Part shown: piece by piece, positions 62,249 through 64,000 of the stretch | Layout of the letters: every line of letters starts with the position of its first letter | Position numbering within the stretch: position 1 is the stretch's first letter | DNA from: JBJMHZ01 sp045807125 | GTDB lineage: Bacteria > Actinomycetota > Actinomycetes > JAWWOL01 | Assembly (NCBI GenBank): GCA_045807125.1 | Contig: JBJMHZ010000005.1 | Location: forward strand, 248,001-312,000 | Reading direction: 5' to 3' | DNA: 64,000 bases | The notes under the pieces: model-generated | Database searches by the model: none | Told to the model about the DNA's origin: nothing | The model's input: only the letters and a program-made list of their open reading frames with translations | Made by a program: the position numbers and the translations under genes

Positions 62249-63019
62249 TCAGCCCGCGAACGGCTCCAGCAGCCGGGCCACCGCGGCCGGGTCCTCGACG
62301 TGCGCGTTGTGGCCCAGCCCTGGCAGCGTCACCGGCTGCGGGTGCAGCGCGGCGAGCTGCTCGTCGCTGACCATCGGGTCGTGCTCGCCGCGGGCCAGCG
62401 TCACGCGAGCGCGCGCGGCCGCGAGCAGGCCAGGCAGGTCGGGCTCTCCGACGGCGAACGCAGCCGGGTCGAGGGCCGGCCGCCAGCGGCCGCCTTCCTC
62501 GCGCAGCCCGGCAGCGACGACAGGGTGGTCGTCCTCGACGAGCCCGCCGAGCCCGGCGACCCGCAGGTGGCGGGCGGCCGCCTCGCCGCGCGAGCCGAAC
62601 CACGCGACCGGGCGAGCCGCGAGCGCCTGCGCCTTGGCCAGCTCGTCAGCGCTCCAGACCACCTTGATGCCGAGACCGACGACCGCCTCCACCGCTTGGC
62701 CGAACCACCCGCTCGCCAGCGTCAGGCCGACGACCCCGCCGAGCGAGTGGCCCAGCACCACCACCCGGTCGCCGGGGGCGAGCAGCCCGGCGACCGCGGC
62801 GGCGAGAGCGCCGAAGGAGTAGCGGGGCAGCGGCGGCGCGCCGGCGTGCCCGGGCAGGTCGGGTGCCAGCCAGCGGCCCGGCCAGCCCTCCTCGAGCACC
62901 GGCCGCCAGCCGTACCAGACGTCGGCGGTCGCACCCAGGCCGTGCAGCAGGAGCAGGACCGGCCGATCCGGATCGGCGGGGCCGCCCGACAGGCGCACCG
63001 GAAGGGTCGGCGTCGTCAC
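62249..63019 (-). CDS. Alpha/beta-fold hydrolase
   Basis: From GTG 63019, 256 residues. PVLLLLHGLGATADVW (oxyanion loop), VVVLGHSLGGVVGL (nucleophile elbow Gly-His-Ser-Leu-Gly), EHDPMVSDEQ (Asp) and PGLGHNAHVEDP (His) complete the catalytic triad. A soluble hydrolase or esterase; substrate unknown. The longer frame upstream is antisense to the secreted gene at 63215. Confidence 0.88.
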   Translation of the reverse strand: MTTPTLPVRLSGGPADPDRPVLLLLHGLGATADVWYGWRPVLEEGWPGRWLAPDLPGHAGAPPLPRYSFGALAAAVAGLLAPGDRVVVLGHSLGGVVGLTLASGWFGQAVEAVVGLGIKVVWSADELAKAQALAARPVAWFGSRGEAAARHLRVAGLGGLVEDDHPVVAAGLREEGGRWRPALDPAAFAVGEPDLPGLLAAARARVTLARGEHDPMVSDEQLAALHPQPVTLPGLGHNAHVEDPAAVARLLEPFAG

Positions 63020-63214
63020 CGCTGCATCGTGCCGGATTCCCGCTCCGGTCGTGGCGCGGGATCCTGGATGCCCTCGCGGGGATCTCCGGGCCGCCGGGCC
63101 ACGCCTCGTGCGCCCCGTGCAGCGCCGGCCTGGGCACCCTGTGGATGACGACGGTCTCCCGTCCTTCCCCGGCGGTAGCGTTCGCGCCAGTTTCCGCACT
63201 CCGAGGAGGACGCC

Positions 63215-64000
63215 ATGCCGATCGCCGTCGCCCGCCGCGCCACCCTGACGGCGCTCGCCGCCCTTGCGGTCCTGCTCGCCGGGGCGGCCGCACCCGCCCT
63301 CGCCACGGCGCGCGCCGCGGCCGCGCTCGGGCCGGTCACGACGGTCGTGGCGCCCGGCTGCACGTACGACCAGGACTATGCGCAGGCCTGGGTCGACGGC
63401 GCGGGCCAGGTCCACGGCTTCTTCAGCGTCGACGGCAACGAGTCGTTCAGCTGCGCCTCGCCGTCGACCTGGCGGTTCGACGGGCGCGACCCGGCGTGGA
63501 CGGCGGTCAAGGCCCCCATCGCGGCGCACGTGATGTCGGTGACCGGCGACTCCACCGGCGTCTACCTGCTCTATGCCGCGACCGACGGCATCCACCTGCG
63601 CAAGCGCTGGCCGCACGGGGCCGTCACCGACCGCCGGCTCAGCGCCCGCGGGCTCGGCACCCACATCGTGCCCACCGGCGACGTGGTCGCGAGGTCGGGC
63701 GGGTGGTGGGCGGTCTGGACGGAGAATTCCCACCCGAGCGGGTTCGGGCAGACCGACCTCTACCAGGCGCGGACCATCGGCGCCGACCTGTCGCGCACCC
63801 GGCTGACCACGTCGACCGAGTGGTCCGACGCCGACCCGCAACTGGCGCTGCGCCCGGGTGGCGGAGCGGTGCTGGTGTGGGACCGGCAGCCCGTCGCCGA
63901 GAGCACGATCGCGCAGGTGATGAAGGGCACGACGAGCGGTGGCCCCTGGCACGTCGCCGGCTTCACCGGCACGAGCGGCCTGAGCTGGCTGCCCGACGTC
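63215..64000 (+). CDS. Secreted protein, 3' end cut by window
   Basis: Starts at ATG 63215 (GAGGAGGA 5 nt upstream) and is open to the end of the window (262 codons). A signal peptide (ATLTALAALAVLLAGAAAPALATARAAA) is followed by a beta-rich region with Trp-containing segments (AQAWVDGAGQVHGFFSVDG, GWWAVWTENSHPSGFGQTDLYQARTI, VLVWDRQPV) typical of a beta-propeller or BNR-like extracellular domain. Family not identified. Confidence 0.75.
   Translation, partial: MPIAVARRATLTALAALAVLLAGAAAPALATARAAAALGPVTTVVAPGCTYDQDYAQAWVDGAGQVHGFFSVDGNESFSCASPSTWRFDGRDPAWTAVKAPIAAHVMSVTGDSTGVYLLYAATDGIHLRKRWPHGAVTDRRLSARGLGTHIVPTGDVVARSGGWWAVWTENSHPSGFGQTDLYQARTIGADLSRTRLTTSTEWSDADPQLALRPGGGAVLVWDRQPVAESTIAQVMKGTTSGGPWHVAGFTGTSGLSWLPDV

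Noticed and set aside
62249..63952. 567-residue minus-strand frame
   Set aside because: The upstream part is antisense to the secreted-protein gene at 63215, which has a strong ribosome site and signal peptide; the hydrolase starts at GTG 63019.

Overview
This is a high-GC actinobacterial chromosome segment (Actinomycetota). The evidence is the strong GC bias, frequent GTG/TTG starts, many 4-bp ATGA/GTGA gene overlaps, the conserved prfB-ftsE-ftsX-peptidase-smpB-ssrA order, a complete Flp/Tad pilus locus and a DUF6907-type CPPWC protein. The genus cannot be named from the sequence; the chemoreceptor suggests a motile lineage.

Positions 1 to about 34 kb are an accessory region that ends at the 3' end of the tmRNA gene (ssrA, minus strand, 33854-34217). 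Its right end is an integrative/mobilizable element: small membrane proteins, a VirD4/TraG-type ATPase, a replication-relaxation protein, a DNA methyltransferase, a ribbon-helix-helix protein, an XRE regulator, an ImmA-type protease and a large serine recombinase. The recombinase ORF runs into DNA antisense to ssrA. Leftward the region becomes a patchwork of defence-type and degraded genes: a RES toxin-antitoxin pair, a truncated recombinase, a nuclease-NACHT protein, a three-gene aldehyde dehydrogenase / pyruvoyl decarboxylase / toroid-membrane-protein operon, a HEPN-like pseudogene, an HNH protein, a PD-(D/E)XK nuclease with two membrane proteins, a secreted multidomain protein with a lipoprotein, a SIR2-like protein, and several unknown genes. 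A helix-turn-helix module recurs three times here (about 2.8, 7.0 and 11.8 kb) and marks cassette boundaries.

Positions 34-50 kb are core chromosome: a methyl-accepting chemotaxis protein, an amidohydrolase coupled to a lipoprotein penicillin-binding protein, smpB, an S41 peptidase, ftsX, ftsE, prfB, a TPR-like protein, and the Tad locus (tadA, tadB, tadC, Flp-like pilin, two TadE-like proteins and a TadG-like protein).

Positions 50-64 kb hold a D12-class DNA adenine methylase followed by a frameshifted DpnII-like endonuclease, then a stress/energy cluster: GH15 glucoamylase/trehalase, SulP transporter, P-type cation ATPase, PPK2 polyphosphate kinase, a DUF2550-like protein, methylglyoxal synthase, a DUF1360 protein, an alpha/beta hydrolase, and the start of a secreted protein that runs off the window. 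A near-identical 20-bp palindrome lies upstream of the GH15 gene and between the divergent PPK2 and DUF2550-like genes, which suggests a shared regulator.

The best candidates for an undescribed system are the ALDH / pyruvoyl decarboxylase / toroid-membrane operon (7.5-11 kb) and the nuclease plus membrane-protein cluster (13.9-17.6 kb).
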